40,601 nucleotides of DNA from Candidatus Obscuribacter phosphatis (GCA_001899315.1 MOYA01000002.1:548243-588843); one strand, 5' to 3'. Shown: positions 25,994-35,800, counted from the stretch's first letter. Made by a program: numbers and translations. The notes: a model not told the origin generated them from the letters alone.

Positions 25994-28697
25994 AGAGACC
26001 GCTAGAAAAATCTATTTGCCCGAGCTTTCGCTTGTGCTGCTTATTGGTGCTTCTGGTTCGGGTAAGTCTACTTTTGCCAAGCGTCATTTTAAGCCGACCG
26101 AAATTGTCTCGTCCGATTTTTGTCGCGGCTTGGTCAGTGATGATGAAAATAGCCAGGCCGCTTCTGGTGATGCTTTCGAACTTTTGCATTTTATTGTCGA
26201 CAAACGTCTCAAGACCGGCTTGCTTACAGTGGTAGATGCCACCAATGTGCAAAAAGAAGATCGCAAGAGCTTGCTTGATCTTGCTCGTGCTAATCATTGC
26301 TTGACTGCGGCAATTGTTCTCGATATGCCCGACGCCCTCTGCCACGAACGCAATAGCCAACGAAACGATCGCAACTTTGGCAGCCATGTGGTGCGCAGAC
26401 AAAGAGCTTTTCTAAGAAAGTCACTCTCTGGTCTAAAAGATGAAGGCTTTCGGCAGGTCTATGTGCTGAAGAGCCCTGAAGAAGTCGAGAACATAGAGAT
26501 AAAGCGCAGCAAACTTTGGAACAACCGCAAAGAGGAGTGCGGTCCCTTTGATATCATCGGCGATATTCATGGTTGTTATGATGAACTGACGAGTCTTTTG
26601 GCGAAACTTGGTTATGAGCCTATAAGTGCAGCCGAAGCCGGAATTGAGCCCCGGCAGTCGGAAGTGGATGCGCCGGTTTATCGCCATAGTCAAGGACGTC
26701 GTGTGATTTTCTTAGGCGACCTGGTCGATCGCGGCCCTGCTTCTGACAAGGTTCTAGCCTTGGTCATGAATACTGTTGATGCCGGGCATGGCTTTTGTGT
26801 GCCGGGCAACCACGACATCAAGCTTCTCAAAAAGTTGCGCGGTAAGAAAGTGCGCATTACCCACGGCTTGGCCGAAACTTTAGAACAGCTGGAGCCTCTC
26901 AGCCAAGACTATAAAGACAGTGCTGCTATCTTTATCGAAAAGCTGGTCAGTCACTTGGTTTTGGATGGCGGTAACTTGGTGGTGGCCCATGCCGGTTTGA
27001 AAGAAGCCTATCAAGGTCGCAGCTCTGGTAAAGTGCGCGAGTTTTGTCTTTATGGCGAAACCACCGGTGAAACCGATGAATATGGTTTACCGGTGCGCTA
27101 TAACTGGGCGATTGATTATCGCGGCAAGGCGAGGGTTGTTTACGGTCATACCCCTACCTCTCAAGCCGCCTGGTTGAACAATACAATCTGTATCGACACT
27201 GGTTGTGTCTTCGGCGGCTCACTGACGGCTCTGCGTTACCCTGAAAATGAACTGGTCTCGGTGCCGGCTTTGCGGCAATATTATGAGCCGGCTAAGCCTC
27301 TTCATGGAGCAAAAACTGATACTGCCGGTGATTTGTCTGAGCAAGACGGTTTAAGCATAGAAGACGCGCTTATACCTGGTTCCAACAGTAAGAAAATAGT
27401 CGAAACCGGTCTCATGGGAAATCTTTTGATTAAGGAAGAGAATGCCCGCGCTGCATTAGAAGTAATGAGCCGCTTTGCTCTGCATCCGCGCTATTTGGTT
27501 TATTTGCCGCCCACGATGTCGCCCGGCGAGACAAGCAAAGAAGCCAATCTGCTGGAGCATCCACGAGAAGCTTTGGCCTATTATGGTGCGGCTCAAATAG
27601 AGCAAGTGGTCTTGCAAGAGAAGCATATGGGCTCAAGAGCCCTGGTCTTGGTGGGGCGAGACGTCGAGAGCTTCACTAGCCGTTTTGGCGGCGAAGAGAA
27701 GCTTGGGGTGATCTATACTCGCAGTGGTCGGTCATTTTTTAATGCCGATCAAGTTGAGCTTGAGACAGCTCTTTTGAAGCGAATTTCGGCTGCTCTGGCT
27801 GAAGCCGAACTTTTCGAAAAGTTCAAGAGCGATTGGTTTCTCATTGACTGCGAACTTTTGCCATGGTCGGCTAAAGCTCAAGGTCTTTTGCAAGAACAAT
27901 ATGCAGCAGTGGCCGCCAGTAGCGAGGTGGTGCTAGGGCTGAAGCGGCAGCTCACCCAGACAGCTCTGCGGCGTTTGCCTGATAGTAAAGAACTGCAGGC
28001 TCTTGCCGAAAGAAGTGAGCTGGAGTTTGACGCTGCCGAAAAGTTCCGCGCTGCCTATGGGCATTACTGCTGGCCGGTAGAGAGCTTGGAAGATCTGAAA
28101 GTGGCGCCCTTTCAAATCTTAGCTTGTGAAAAGACGAGCTTGCTCTTTGTAGATCATTTAGAGCAGATGAAGTTGTTGGCGCCGCTGGCTGAAATAGATA
28201 GCGGCATCTTTAGAAAAACGCGCTATAGACTCTGCCCGACGCCGTTCAATAGCGATGGCGGTGAAGAAGGCCTAAGACTAGCGATGCAGTTTTTTGAAGA
28301 GATTACAGGCAAAATAGCTAAAGGCGAAGTGTCAGGTGAAGGATCAGGTGGAGAGGCCGGTGCAGGCGAAGGTATAGTGGTTAAGCCCTATCTGCCTGAT
28401 TGGCAAACTGCCCGGTCAGTCATGGTGAGAGATGGTCGGCTCTTGCAGCCGGCAATAAAATGTCGTGCCTCTGAATATCTCCGCATCATATATGGTGCTG
28501 ATTATCTTCTGCCCCATAATTTAGAGAGGCTCAAGCAAAGAGGGCTTAGCCTGAAGAGATCTCTTGCCGCCAGAGAGTTTGCACTTGGTGCTGAAGCCTT
28601 GGACCGTCTCAGCCGAGGCGAGCCTTTGCACCGCATACATGAATGTGTCTTTGCCGTCTTAGCCTTGGAGAGTGCGCCAGTTGACCCGCGACTGTAA
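25983..28697 (+). CDS. pnkp: Pnkp, polynucleotide kinase-phosphatase-ligase for RNA repair
   Basis: 904 residues in three enzymes. Kinase: P-loop GASGSGKST (22-30) phosphorylates 5'-OH ends. Phosphatase: metallophosphoesterase motifs GDIHG (193-197), GDLVDRG (245-251), GNHD (275-278), VVAHAG (333-338) and YGHTPT (387-392) remove 3' or 2',3'-cyclic phosphate. Ligase: lysine nucleotidyltransferase KHMGSR (547-552; Lys547 takes AMP), and EGIVVKP near 796-802. This domain self-adenylates poorly without Hen1 in known systems. Residues about 780-795 are a Gly/Glu/Ser-rich insert before EGIVVKP. The start is TTG at 25983, inside hen1; no ATG fits and homologues begin just before the LPELSLVLLIG strand. 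The last 26 nt overlap the TPR gene. Confidence 0.97.
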   Translation: MLDRETARKIYLPELSLVLLIGASGSGKSTFAKRHFKPTEIVSSDFCRGLVSDDENSQAASGDAFELLHFIVDKRLKTGLLTVVDATNVQKEDRKSLLDLARANHCLTAAIVLDMPDALCHERNSQRNDRNFGSHVVRRQRAFLRKSLSGLKDEGFRQVYVLKSPEEVENIEIKRSKLWNNRKEECGPFDIIGDIHGCYDELTSLLAKLGYEPISAAEAGIEPRQSEVDAPVYRHSQGRRVIFLGDLVDRGPASDKVLALVMNTVDAGHGFCVPGNHDIKLLKKLRGKKVRITHGLAETLEQLEPLSQDYKDSAAIFIEKLVSHLVLDGGNLVVAHAGLKEAYQGRSSGKVREFCLYGETTGETDEYGLPVRYNWAIDYRGKARVVYGHTPTSQAAWLNNTICIDTGCVFGGSLTALRYPENELVSVPALRQYYEPAKPLHGAKTDTAGDLSEQDGLSIEDALIPGSNSKKIVETGLMGNLLIKEENARAALEVMSRFALHPRYLVYLPPTMSPGETSKEANLLEHPREALAYYGAAQIEQVVLQEKHMGSRALVLVGRDVESFTSRFGGEEKLGVIYTRSGRSFFNADQVELETALLKRISAALAEAELFEKFKSDWFLIDCELLPWSAKAQGLLQEQYAAVAASSEVVLGLKRQLTQTALRRLPDSKELQALAERSELEFDAAEKFRAAYGHYCWPVESLEDLKVAPFQILACEKTSLLFVDHLEQMKLLAPLAEIDSGIFRKTRYRLCPTPFNSDGGEEGLRLAMQFFEEITGKIAKGEVSGEGSGGEAGAGEGIVVKPYLPDWQTARSVMVRDGRLLQPAIKCRASEYLRIIYGADYLLPHNLERLKQRGLSLKRSLAAREFALGAEALDRLSRGEPLHRIHECVFAVLALESAPVDPRL

Positions 28698-30366
28698 GAA
28701 AGTTTTCTGGCTCTCTCTAGTCTTGGTTTTTGGCTTAGAAGCCGGGCAGGCGGCGCCGCTGCAGCCTGCTTCCCCGCATGATACAGCAAGCAAAAGCGGC
28801 GCCTCTGAGTCGCTGCCGGCCGCCCTTGCCACTGGTCGTAAATCTCTAGAAAAATTCGATTTTCGCGCTGCTTCTTTTGCTTATAGTCAAATTCTTAAAG
28901 GTGATCCTGAGAATATAGAAGCTTTGCTTGGCCTTGCTGAAGCTTGTATGGAGTTGAAAGATAATAAGCGAGCCTACGAACTTGTTGCTATAGCCTCTGA
29001 TCGCAAACCAGACTTTTATCGCTGTCAGGCTTTGAAGGCGCGGGTTTTGCTTGGTCTTGGTCGTCGCAAAGAAGCGCTCTCTCTAGCCGAGACTGCGCTC
29101 AAGCAGGCACCCAAGAACGCCCAAGCGCTTTCGGAAGTACGGGGTATATTGGGGCGGGCTCAGTATTATTGCGGCATAGAGCCCAGTTTGGCATTCAAGA
29201 CCCTTGAGAGTTCGCTGCTTCCTCCGCCGACGCGCTTCCATTTTCGCAGCCTGCGCACCATGGCTTTGATTAAGAGCAATGAGAAAGATTGGCGGCAGGC
29301 AATCGCTTTATATAAGAGAGCCTCTTTAGTCAATGGCAATGATATAGATACTTATTTGACCATCGGGGATTTATATAAAAAACTGCAAGATATAAAAGCC
29401 GCAGAAAGGGCTTATTTGCAATGCTCCAACAAGTTTACGCACAGTGATAAAGCCTGGGTAAAATTGGGCGACCTCTACTATGAATGCGGTCGGGGAAAAG
29501 ACGAGACCAGTCAGAGAGAGGCTATGAATAAGGGAATTGCCGCCTATGAGCAAGGCAAGAAAGCACAGCCATCTTCGGCAGAGCCCTGGCGGCAGGCTTC
29601 TGCCGTATATCTGGAAAATGGTCGTCTTGACCAGTCAGTGAAAGAAGGAAGGGTGGCAGTCAATCTGGCTCCCAAAGACGCTTTTGCCCATTATGTCTTG
29701 GGCGTAGCCTTGATGGAGAAAGACATGCTTGAGGAAGCGGAAGAACATTTGCAAAAAGCTTTTCTCTTTAGTCATGACTATCGCAAGTATTCTTACCTGC
29801 GCGAGCTTGTGCATGTTTTGATTTTGAATAGGAAGACCGATCAGGCTCTCAAGATTACTGAGGATGCACTGCGCACCGCACCGAATAATCCCTATTCACA
29901 GAGCGCCAGGGCTTGGGCTTTGATGTGTCTGAAGCGCTATGACGAAGGATTTATCATTCTTCGTCGTCTCATTGCCAGCTATCCGCAAGAGCGAGCATTT
30001 CGTGTCGACTATATGGGTGGTCTGTATAGTTCTAAACGTTATGGCGAATGTCTGAAGGAAACCCGTGCTTTGCTTGCTTTGGAGCCGCAGAATCGCAGCG
30101 CCTGGCTTTGCCTTTTAGATGTGGCTCGGGCTACCGGCGATAAGAAGCTGGCAGAGGAAGCCACCGGTAAACTAAACAAGTTGCCTCTTGATGCTAATAC
30201 TCTCACCGAAGTTGGTTTTGATGCCATCAATGCCGGTGCTACCAGTTCTTCGCTGCCGGCTTTCAAAAGAGCGCTTGAATTAGATCCGGATTCAGCAGAT
30301 TTACTTCTTAGGTCGCGAGACCCTGATGCGCTGCCGCAAAACTCGAAGAAGCAGAAGATGAAGTGA
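28672..30366 (+). CDS. Exported TPR-repeat protein at the end of the RNA-repair gene group
   Basis: 564 residues from GTG at 28672; TTG at 28681 is an equal alternative. Starts inside pnkp. The N-terminus (TRDCKKVFWLSLVLVFGLEA then GQAAP) is a Sec signal peptide with likely cleavage after about residue 28. The rest is about a dozen TPR units, for example FDFRAASFAYSQILKGDPEN, KEGRVAVNLAPKDAFAHYVL and FKRALELDPDSADLLL. TPRs bind peptides or proteins. Since Hen1 and Pnkp act in the cytosol and this should be periplasmic, it may be unrelated to RNA repair and merely adjacent. No catalytic motif is seen. No clear terminator follows; a TTC-rich run (30367-30395) does. Confidence 0.85.
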   Translation: MRQLTRDCKKVFWLSLVLVFGLEAGQAAPLQPASPHDTASKSGASESLPAALATGRKSLEKFDFRAASFAYSQILKGDPENIEALLGLAEACMELKDNKRAYELVAIASDRKPDFYRCQALKARVLLGLGRRKEALSLAETALKQAPKNAQALSEVRGILGRAQYYCGIEPSLAFKTLESSLLPPPTRFHFRSLRTMALIKSNEKDWRQAIALYKRASLVNGNDIDTYLTIGDLYKKLQDIKAAERAYLQCSNKFTHSDKAWVKLGDLYYECGRGKDETSQREAMNKGIAAYEQGKKAQPSSAEPWRQASAVYLENGRLDQSVKEGRVAVNLAPKDAFAHYVLGVALMEKDMLEEAEEHLQKAFLFSHDYRKYSYLRELVHVLILNRKTDQALKITEDALRTAPNNPYSQSARAWALMCLKRYDEGFIILRRLIASYPQERAFRVDYMGGLYSSKRYGECLKETRALLALEPQNRSAWLCLLDVARATGDKKLAEEATGKLNKLPLDANTLTEVGFDAINAGATSSSLPAFKRALELDPDSADLLLRSRDPDALPQNSKKQKMK

Positions 30367-30730
30367 GTTCTTCTTCTTTTTCTTCTTCTTCTTCCGGTCA
30401 CGTGTTTCGCTTGTCAGTGATCATTCAAAGGGTTTTGGTGGATCTGGATCAGAGAATTTGATTGGCTCGAATTCTGGGGGGAAGGTCAGTTTCAACAGCG
30501 TCATTGACCTTACCCCCAGAAGTTGAGCCGTAGCAAAGATGAATAAAACTACCAGCTGTCTCTTAATGGTGGCCCAAGAAATGGGGCAGCGTCAGTGTCA
30601 GTACATCCTGAAAAGTCTCCTCTGGCTTCTTCAGGTCTGTTAGACTATTATTTTTCATTAGGCGCTCCTCTTTTTGATCTAAGCAACCAAAAGGATACGC
30701 CAGCTTCTTTAATCAGTCAGGGCACAACTT
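30367..30730. other. Gene-poor stretch: TTC microsatellite, inverted repeat, leader of the FGE gene
   Basis: 364 bp. A pyrimidine run of TTC units (30367-30395) comes first, then a large inverted repeat (30473-30520, listed separately). A 27-codon minus-strand frame (30421-30504, beginning MTLLKLTFPPEFEPIKFSDP) with GTAAGG just before its ATG may be a small peptide or chance. A 78-codon plus-strand frame (30595-30831) overlaps the FGE gene in another frame and looks non-coding. No promoter was recognised. Confidence 0.6.
30473..30520. repeat. Long imperfect inverted repeat (16-bp arms)
   Basis: TCTGGGGGGAAGGTCA (30473-30488) and TGACCTTACCCCCAGA (30505-30520) pair over 15 of 16 positions, with a 16-nt loop. 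There is no T-run on either side, so it is a poor terminator. It marks the boundary between the RNA-repair group and the FGE/RHS region, and could be a mobile-element end, a protein-binding palindrome or an RNA element. Confidence 0.7.
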
Positions 30731-31762
30731 TTGAGAATAACTCAGACTTCCCTTCAACCTACCAGACGACTGCGACCTATCTGTTCGATAGCGCTCTTGA
30801 CGGCGGTGTTTGCGATGTGCAGCACTGCTGAGCCGAAGACCATTAGCAAGCAACCATTAAATGAACGAGGAGGGATGATCTGGATTCCAGAAGGCACGTT
30901 CTGGATGGGGTGTGACGACCCGGAAATCGATGACGCGAAGCCCGTGCACCAGGTTCACCTGAAGGGATTCTGGATCGACAAGACGGAAGTCACGAACGAA
31001 GAGTTTGCGAAATTCGTCGAAGCCACGGGATACAGAACAGTTGCCGAGCGCAAACCTGAACCAAGATCGATTGCTCCGATACCGGCCGACCAGCTCGTTC
31101 CAGGTGCGCTGGTTTTCACGCCACCTCCTCAGCCAGTGAGCAAAAACGATCATTGGGAATGGTGGCGCCGAGTGCCAGGTGCCGATTGGCAGCACCCTGA
31201 GGGACCGAGGAGCAATCTGAATGGACGAATGAATCATCCTGTCGTTCACATCGCATGGCAGGATGCAGATGCTTACGCGAAGTGGGCTGGGAAGCGCCTT
31301 CCGACGGAAGCTGAGTTTGAATATGCAGCTCGCGGCGGTCTTGATCGATGCAGATACAGCTGGGGTAAGGAGCTGAAGCCAGGTGGAAAGTGGCAGGCGA
31401 ATATTTGGCAGGGCGAGTTTCCTCGCCAGAACACAAATGAAGACGGCTTCGCTGGCACCGCTCCCGTTAAGTCTTTCCCGCCGAACGGTTACGGATTGTT
31501 TGACGTCAGTGGCAATGTGTGGGAATGGTGCTCAGATTGGTATCGACCGAACTATCAAGAGACCAGCAAGGTTGCTAGCAATCCGACTGGTCCCCCCGAC
31601 AGTTTCGATCCAACTGAACCCTCTGTGTTCAAGCGTGTTTTGAGAGGAGGTTCTTTTTTGTGTACGGATCAATATTGCTCGCGGTACATGGTGGGGGCTC
31701 GTGGAAAAGGAGATTTCAAAAGCAGTTGTTCCAATGTAGGCTTTCGATGCGTACTTCCTTGA
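30731..31762 (+). CDS. Formylglycine-generating-enzyme (SUMF1/EgtB) family protein
   Basis: 343 residues from TTG at 30731. Core starts MIWIPEGTFWMGCDDPEIDD (about residue 49), then FWIDKTEVTNEEFAKFV, PVVHIAWQDADAYAKWAGKR, LPTEAEFEYAARGG, GLFDVSGNVWEWCSDWY and a final FKRVLRGGSFLC. Cys311 and Cys316 (SFLCTDQYCSRY) match the catalytic pair of true FGEs, which oxidise a sulfatase active-site cysteine to formylglycine. Many bacterial relatives with other roles lack them. The NVGFRC ending also fits. A hydrophobic stretch (about 18-30, after RRLRPIC) suggests export or membrane anchoring; other starts (ATG 30815-30820 region or 30875) would remove it. No sulfatase is encoded nearby. Codon choice (many CGA, TCG, ACG) seems unlike its neighbours, hinting at transfer. 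Confidence 0.88.
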   Translation: MRITQTSLQPTRRLRPICSIALLTAVFAMCSTAEPKTISKQPLNERGGMIWIPEGTFWMGCDDPEIDDAKPVHQVHLKGFWIDKTEVTNEEFAKFVEATGYRTVAERKPEPRSIAPIPADQLVPGALVFTPPPQPVSKNDHWEWWRRVPGADWQHPEGPRSNLNGRMNHPVVHIAWQDADAYAKWAGKRLPTEAEFEYAARGGLDRCRYSWGKELKPGGKWQANIWQGEFPRQNTNEDGFAGTAPVKSFPPNGYGLFDVSGNVWEWCSDWYRPNYQETSKVASNPTGPPDSFDPTEPSVFKRVLRGGSFLCTDQYCSRYMVGARGKGDFKSSCSNVGFRCVLP

Positions 31763-31783
31763 CAGGTTGAAACATGCGAATTG

Positions 31784-32809
31784 TCAATCAAATCTTAGGG
31801 CTGGCTTGCCTCCTGCCCTGATCGACGCTAACCATTTCTTGATTTGATCTCTTTCCCTCCCAGAAGTTTTGCGCTCACATAATTTGAGTGTATCAATCAC
31901 AATCTCCTTTTCTCCACGCTGTAGCAACTCATCAAGCAGTAGCATCATTCTATTACTTTTAAAAAGATGGCTTGGTCCATCTTGTTTTGGTTCAGCCTTA
32001 AGGCTTGTCAATGCCTTTCTTAGCCACACTTTTGCTTGAGTGCTACCCTGTCCCGCCAACTTGATCCGTGCCATGTACAAACACGCTGTCTGTTCCCACA
32101 ATGGGCAATCGGTCTTTCTTCCAAGGTCCAAGAACCGCTTGCTCCAATTTCGTGCTAGTTCAAGGTGGCCAAAATCGATTGCTATCGGAATGACGGTCAT
32201 CAATAGCCCCACTCGTTCGCCAGGTGCATCACGGAGACTCAGAGCTCTTTGTGTTTGAGTCATGGCAAGTTTGGCGTATTTGGCGCGATGTATTTGAAGA
32301 CCACACAATGCCTCATGTCGATAGATTTGAGCAAGACGACGAGTCCAGCGGACATCACGTGGATTCAGTTTCTGTGCCCGACGTAGCAAGCGTTCGGAGG
32401 TCTCGAAGTCCTTTGCGCCAATGGAGTAGGCTGCATTGCCATTGACCTTGGCATCACTCTTGTCTGTGGCAACTTGCTCTAGCCAGCGCTCTCTAAATTT
32501 TGCGAATTGTTCAGAGCTAAGTTTGTGCGCACTCAAACTTAGTGTAGAGTACCAGACGTAGTCTCGCGCTCGATTCTCAATCATCCAAAGAATGTGTTCA
32601 AAAGCTGATTCTGTAAACCTATCAAGTTTGTTGTAGTATCCGATGAGTTGAAGCCGAATTGCCACGTCACTTGGATTTTCCTTAATCCTCTTCTCCAACT
32701 GACAAACCTCTTTTTCAGAAAGCACAGCTCCGGCGGCGACGAATCGGAGATCATTCTTTGAACCGTCCGGTTCAAAAGTATCACTTACATGTTTTGCTGA
32801 CTGGTTCAA
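31784..32809 (-). CDS. TPR-like helical protein behind the RHS gene
   Basis: 341 residues from TTG at 32807-32809. That start is chosen because GGAGG (32817-32821) lies 7 nt upstream; the longest frame would begin at TTG 32857, inside the end of the RHS gene. No signal peptide, so cytosolic. Helical repeats of about 34 residues: IRLQLIGYYNKLDRFTESAF, AKDFETSERLLRRAQKLNPR, QTQRALSLRDAPGERVGLLM and LELARNWSKRFLDLGRKTDC. No enzymatic motif. It directly follows the variable tip of the RHS protein, the usual spot for an immunity gene, though no immunity family is recognised. It could equally be an unrelated scaffold. It converges with the FGE gene, whose stop is 21 bp away. Confidence 0.75.
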   Translation of the reverse strand: MNQSAKHVSDTFEPDGSKNDLRFVAAGAVLSEKEVCQLEKRIKENPSDVAIRLQLIGYYNKLDRFTESAFEHILWMIENRARDYVWYSTLSLSAHKLSSEQFAKFRERWLEQVATDKSDAKVNGNAAYSIGAKDFETSERLLRRAQKLNPRDVRWTRRLAQIYRHEALCGLQIHRAKYAKLAMTQTQRALSLRDAPGERVGLLMTVIPIAIDFGHLELARNWSKRFLDLGRKTDCPLWEQTACLYMARIKLAGQGSTQAKVWLRKALTSLKAEPKQDGPSHLFKSNRMMLLLDELLQRGEKEIVIDTLKLCERKTSGRERDQIKKWLASIRAGGKPALRFD

Positions 32810-32846
32810 AAAGATACCTCCACTGAAAGAGCTACACAGAGTCCCG

Positions 32847-35800
32847 TCAGAATCCAAAGGGCGGATTAGTTCCCAAGGGAGTCAAATCAGTGAAGCACTG
32901 CTTCCAAGCTGAGGTGTCAAACACAGGCTGTGCCTTGCAACATCTATACACTTGATCGCAACAACCGCCAGAACCTCCCTTTTCTCCTCTCACAAGAGAT
33001 TGAAGTTGCCGAGCATTTATCAAGCCGGCTCTGTACAATCGGCGCGCAAGAGCTTTACACGCTGCCCGATTGTTTTCGCAGACTTCTGGATCATCAGAAT
33101 ACTCAGGATCTTTCGGTAAGAAATTATCTGGTAGTTGATCTGGTTTGAGGGCGCTTTGTGGAGAGGTTGGAACACATGTTGGAATCGGGACTGGAGGTGG
33201 TCCTAACCCTCTGAAAATTTCGCGCGCAATTCCAACTCCCCTATCTTCGGTCAAACCAAGCGGGTCTCTTAGGTCAGTTGGCCTACCTTGCACGTAGCGA
33301 TATACGTTGGTCCCTATATTCTCACCGAGAGGATCCCGGCTGATCCATCTCCCATCTCTGGCTCGGAATGCCCTTCGCACTGCCAGATTCAGACCACTTG
33401 GATCTTGCAAGTAATATCCAACGAACTGAAAATCTGACTGGACCCCACTCTGAAGCTTCGACACCTCACCGTACGGAGAATAGGCATACTGAGACTGGAC
33501 CGTTCCTGCACTCGCCAGCAATTCTCTAACTGATAGAATTTGATCACGCGTGTAGAAGTAGTTGCTACCGCTCGTTGTCTGCCCGTAACCAAAGTACTTG
33601 CTCAGGACGGCTCCGGAGCCATCGCGCATCTCCTTTATCTCTTCGTTGTCTGCACGTGGATCGCTCCAAACAAACTGTCTCGTACTCGTCACTGAACCAG
33701 ATACAGTCTCGACAATCTTGGCATAGTGCCCGTTTCCATCATAAGTTATCTGGCTATTATTGCCGGACCCCGGATAAGTGATTTTCACCAGCCTATTCTC
33801 AGCATCCCACTCATATGTATTAGTGCCATCGCTGGTCATATTGCCGTTAGCATCAAATGTCGGACTGCTAGATGCGGAGCCTTTGGCACTCACCCTATAA
33901 GAACTGGTCTTAGTCGAGTTGGTACCATCTGTGACACTAGCCGGAATTGTATTGGCACCGCTGCTCAGTGTCGCATTAGCTGCGAACTTCTGAGAGTCCG
34001 GTAAAGTCGCAGCACTACTATTCACAGTGGCTGACTTCAGAGCCTTGTTTGCGGTTCCTTCAAATCTTGTTGCTCCTCCCGCTGCTATGCTGGTCAGTTC
34101 GTTGAGATTGTTATAACCATACTGATTAGCACTGGTGGAAGAAGCCAGACTCAAAGTTTCTGTCGCACCACCACTGGTGGAAGAAGCATAAGTCGTGAGC
34201 AGCTTCGAACCAGAGTTTATGAAAACGACCGTGCCGCTTGCTGTGGCAGAGACAGATATAGCCTGCAAAGCCGTATCTGCAGTTATCGCCGACGCCAAAT
34301 TGGTCGCGATGCTTGCCAGAGTGTCGCTTGCTTGCACAATATAGTTGACCGCCTTAGAGCCGCCACTTAGTTGCGGGTCGAAGACTGTGACTGTGAGGGT
34401 GTCTCCTGTGGTCTTAGTTCCTCCGATAACAAGAACTTGGGCGCCATTGGTCGGCAAGCCAATCAAGATTGTCTCGGTGGCTGTCGTGCTGGTTGTGCCT
34501 CTATATGTTGTCGGGTTTGTCGAGTGTGACTGCACTGTAACAACTGTCCCGCTGGCAACTGCTGATACTCCAATGCCTTGCAGGTTTGTATCGGCATTAA
34601 TTGCCGCAGCCAAACCACTGGCTATGGTCGAAAGGGTGTCGCCGGCAAGCACCGTATATGTAGTCGTTCTGGTGCCACCGCTAAGCGCTGCATCATATGT
34701 GACTAGAGAAACGGTATCACTGGTTGTCTTGCTGCCGCCAATGCCTATTCTGACTGGACCGTTCTGGTTTACAGAGAGGCTAATGGTCTCAGTTGAGCCA
34801 GTGCTTACAGACTGCCCGTAGGTTGTGGCATTCTGCGAAGTAGACTTGATTGTGATGGTTGTTCCTGTTGATGTCGCTGTCACTCCGATTGCCTGCAAGG
34901 CGGTGTCGGCGTTTACTGCGTTCCTCAATGCCGTGGCTATCGTCGTTAGGGTATCGGCAGCCAGCACTGTGTAATTGACATTTTTACTGCCGCCAGATAG
35001 CGCTGGGTCCTTAAACGTTATTGTTAGAATGTCTCCAGTCTTCTTGGTTCCTCCGATAACTGCGTTTTCAACAAAGTTGTCGGTGACATTTAAAGTGATG
35101 CTTGCTGTTGCTCCACCACTGGTAGATGCCGCATATGAAGTCACATTTGGCGAAGCCGACTTAATGCTCAAGATAGAGGCATTTGCCGACGCGGTCACGC
35201 CAATACTTATCATGTCGGCATCTGAAGCAATAGCGGCAGCCATCTTGGTGGCGATAGTCGAAAGCGTATCGCCGCCCACTACGGTGTAATTTATCGCTTT
35301 AGAGCCAGAGGAAAGCGCCTGATCGGTGACAGTGACCGTTAAAACATTACCGGCAGTTACAGTTCCGGTAACCCTACCTCTGGTCACCGTGCTTGATTGC
35401 ACGCCGGTTCTGTTTGAGGCGCTATCGTAGGCGTAATAATATTGCTTCAGATAGTTCGGGCTCAATGGTCCTCCGCTGGCGGCTGCCGAGACAAGCTGAC
35501 CGGCCTGGTCATAGTCGAGGGCGTAGTTCAAGCTTGTATTGCCCTGCAACTGCTGCCATTGCTTAATTTGCCCTGCTGGGTCATACCGGTAACTAAACTG
35601 TGAAATTGTGTTTCCGGATGGTCCGAGATTGGCAATCTGCTGCAAGCGCTGGTCTTGCAGATTTGGGTACCAGGTGTATTTCGTGGATTGTCCATTCGGA
35701 TAACTAATCGAAGCCAGTCTATCCGAGCCTCTGGAAGAGCCGGGTGTATCGTTTTCATAGGCATAGTTGAAAGTACCCAGAGCGTTGACCTCGGAAGTTA

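Noticed and set aside
30595..30831. 78-codon frame before the FGE gene
   Set aside because: Overlaps the FGE gene by about 100 bp in another frame, no ribosome site, no recognisable protein pattern.
34150..35375. CRISPR or satellite array
   Set aside because: The 310-bp periodicity is diverged coding repeats in frame with the protein, not short identical repeats with spacers.
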